Shown: piece by piece, positions 4,857 through 6,169 of the stretch
Numbering within the stretch: the stretch's first letter is position 1
Layout of the letters: each line of letters begins with the position of its first letter
Source: Fidelibacterota bacterium
Lineage (GTDB): Bacteria > Fidelibacterota > UBA2242
NCBI GenBank assembly: GCA_030655795.1
Contig: JAUSPJ010000020.1
Coordinates: forward strand, 1-6,169
DNA: 6,169 bases
Reading direction: 5' to 3'
Made by a program: the position numbers and the translations under genes
The notes under the pieces: model-generated
Seen by the model: only the letters and a program-made list of their open reading frames with translations
Databases searched by the model: none
Told to the model about the DNA's origin: nothing

Positions 4857-6169
4857 TTAGCGATGGATAAGTTAAAAGCCTGGAAGGTAAATCCGGCTCG
4901 GAAACCACTGATCTTACGTGGTGCCCGCCAGGTAGGGAAGACATCTCTTCTCAAGCACTTCGGTGAAGCGGAATTCCCCAACTATCACTATATCAATTTT
5001 AAAGAGGACCAGCAGGCTGAGCAAGTGTTTGAAAGGAATCTGGACCCTGGGCGTATTCTGAATGATTTGCAGTTGTATTTGGAGAAACCGATTGATCCGA
5101 AGACTGATCTATTGATATTCGATGAAATCCAGCGCTGTCCCAAAGCATTGACGAGCCTTAAATACTTCCGGGAAAAGATACCGGAATTGGCATTATGTGC
5201 AGCCGGTTCTTTATTGGGAGTGTATATGAGTTGGGATTCATTCCCCGTTGGACAGGTTACCTTTCTTGATTTGTATCCGATGACCTTTGAGGAGTTCTTA
5301 TCAGGAACGGGAAAGCAGCAATTTGTTGAACTTCTTCATGAACAAACCTGGAATGAACCATTACCGGAAATTGCTCACACAAAGTTGTGGGATCTGTGGA
5401 AGCACTATTTGATTACCGGTGGAATGCCCGAAGCTATCAAACAGTATCGCAAACAGCAGGACAATTTATTGCTGGTGTTTCAAAGAGTACGAGAAATACA
5501 AAGGGATTTAATTGATACTTATATGGCCGATATTGCCAAGCATAGTGGAAAAGCAAACGCCATGCACATCGAACGGCTTTGGCGTAATGTGCCGGCTCAA
5601 CTTGCCCGATCGTTGGATGGCTCTGCAACAAAGTTCAAATTCAAAGACGCTATTCCCGGCTATCGCGGATATGAACGACTGGCAGCTCCGATTGATTGGC
5701 TCGAAAGCGCTGGTCTTGTGTTACGGACATCGATCATCGATAATGCAGAAATACCCTTGAACGGAAACACTGCCGATAACCGCTTCAAGTTATACCTTTT
5801 GGATGTTGGATTGCTGGGAGCAATGAACGGTATGTCACCGGCTGTTTTTATTGATTTCGATTTTGGCAGGTATAAAGGATATATCGCCGAGAACTTTGTT
5901 GCCCAGGAATTGGCAGCGGCTGGTTACCAAGACCTGCTCTGCTGGGAAGGGCGTACATCGGAAGTTGAGTTCCTGATAGAGGCAGACAATCAAATTGTGC
6001 CCATTGAGGTTAAATCCGGGCATGTGACCAAGTCAAAGAGCCTGAAAGTCTATGAAGAACGGTATCAGCCTCAGCGCAGCTTTGTATTCAGTGGCAACAA
6101 TGTTCGGATTTCAGGCTTGCGATCTTACGTTCCATTGTACGCGATTGGGCATGTGATTAGGAATATTAT
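4848..6169 (+). CDS. AAA ATPase with C-terminal DUF4143 nuclease-like domain, 3' end cut by window
   Basis: The frame is open for 440 codons from ATG 4848 with no stop before the window ends; family proteins are about this long, so only a few residues are probably missing. The protein has the two-part AAA_14 plus DUF4143 architecture. Walker A is GARQVGKT (25-32), Walker B is LLIFDEIQ (88-95) with Asp92 and Glu93, and the sensor segment is AAGSLLG (118-124). GGMPEAI marks the junction typical of the family. Near the C terminus, EVEF (372-375) followed by PIEVKSG (385-391) matches the PD-(D/E)XK nuclease core, with Glu387 and Lys389 as the ExK pair. The upstream acidic residue is Glu374 where Asp is usual in my recollection of the family. 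The biological role of these proteins is poorly known; they are abundant and scattered, often alone, in bacteria and archaea. ATP-driven action on nucleic acid is inferred from the domains only. Confidence 0.9.
   Translation, partial: MQRLAMDKLKAWKVNPARKPLILRGARQVGKTSLLKHFGEAEFPNYHYINFKEDQQAEQVFERNLDPGRILNDLQLYLEKPIDPKTDLLIFDEIQRCPKALTSLKYFREKIPELALCAAGSLLGVYMSWDSFPVGQVTFLDLYPMTFEEFLSGTGKQQFVELLHEQTWNEPLPEIAHTKLWDLWKHYLITGGMPEAIKQYRKQQDNLLLVFQRVREIQRDLIDTYMADIAKHSGKANAMHIERLWRNVPAQLARSLDGSATKFKFKDAIPGYRGYERLAAPIDWLESAGLVLRTSIIDNAEIPLNGNTADNRFKLYLLDVGLLGAMNGMSPAVFIDFDFGRYKGYIAENFVAQELAAAGYQDLLCWEGRTSEVEFLIEADNQIVPIEVKSGHVTKSKSLKVYEERYQPQRSFVFSGNNVRISGLRSYVPLYAIGHVIRNI

Noticed and set aside
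5512..5760. Plus-strand open frame inside the ATPase gene in another frame
   Set aside because: It overlaps an intact, well-supported AAA/DUF4143 frame and has no ribosome site.

Overview
The window comes from a bacterium of moderate, slightly AT-rich base composition. The best lineage clue is the Lon protease. Several of its segments (ALRDRME after sensor 1, GDPSSALLEVLDPEQNSTF, and PAGA before the catalytic-serine loop) resemble Lon proteins of the Bacteroidota and related FCB-type phyla more than those of Proteobacteria. This placement is inferred from remembered family patterns and was not computed.

Layout, all genes on the + strand. (1) At 1-483 is the 3' end of a gene for a protein with alpha/alpha-toroid (prenyltransferase / terpene-cyclase-like) helical repeats. 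(2) At 556-2934 is a complete, apparently fully active ATP-dependent protease Lon. (3) At 3005-3079 is a tRNA-Val (anticodon TAC). (4) At 3080-3417 is a 338-base gene-free stretch rich in stem-loops and repeats. (5) At 3418-4551 is a Fic-family protein (putative AMPylase) with an N-terminal autoinhibitory motif and a C-terminal winged helix. (6) At 4552-4847 is a second intergenic stretch full of palindromes and direct repeats. (7) From 4848 to the window edge is an AAA ATPase of the AAA_14 / DUF4143 type, complete except for its last few residues.

The left half looks like ordinary chromosome. The right half, beyond the tRNA, looks accessory: two stand-alone regulator- or toxin-like genes, each behind a long repeat-rich leader. 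The most notable observation is that both leaders carry the same element of alternating 7-bp half-sites (ACGTGTC / GACACAT, 14-bp period), at 3256-3290 and 4722-4756. Downstream of it, each leader has its own gene-specific repeats: four CTATAATAAG sites before the Fic gene, and three AATAAATACA-type repeats before the ATPase gene, the last running through its start codon. So Fic and ATPase are organised as two units of the same plan (shared element, private repeats, gene). This suggests either tandem acquisition of similar cassettes or common regulation. I see no integrase, transposase, CRISPR array or rRNA.
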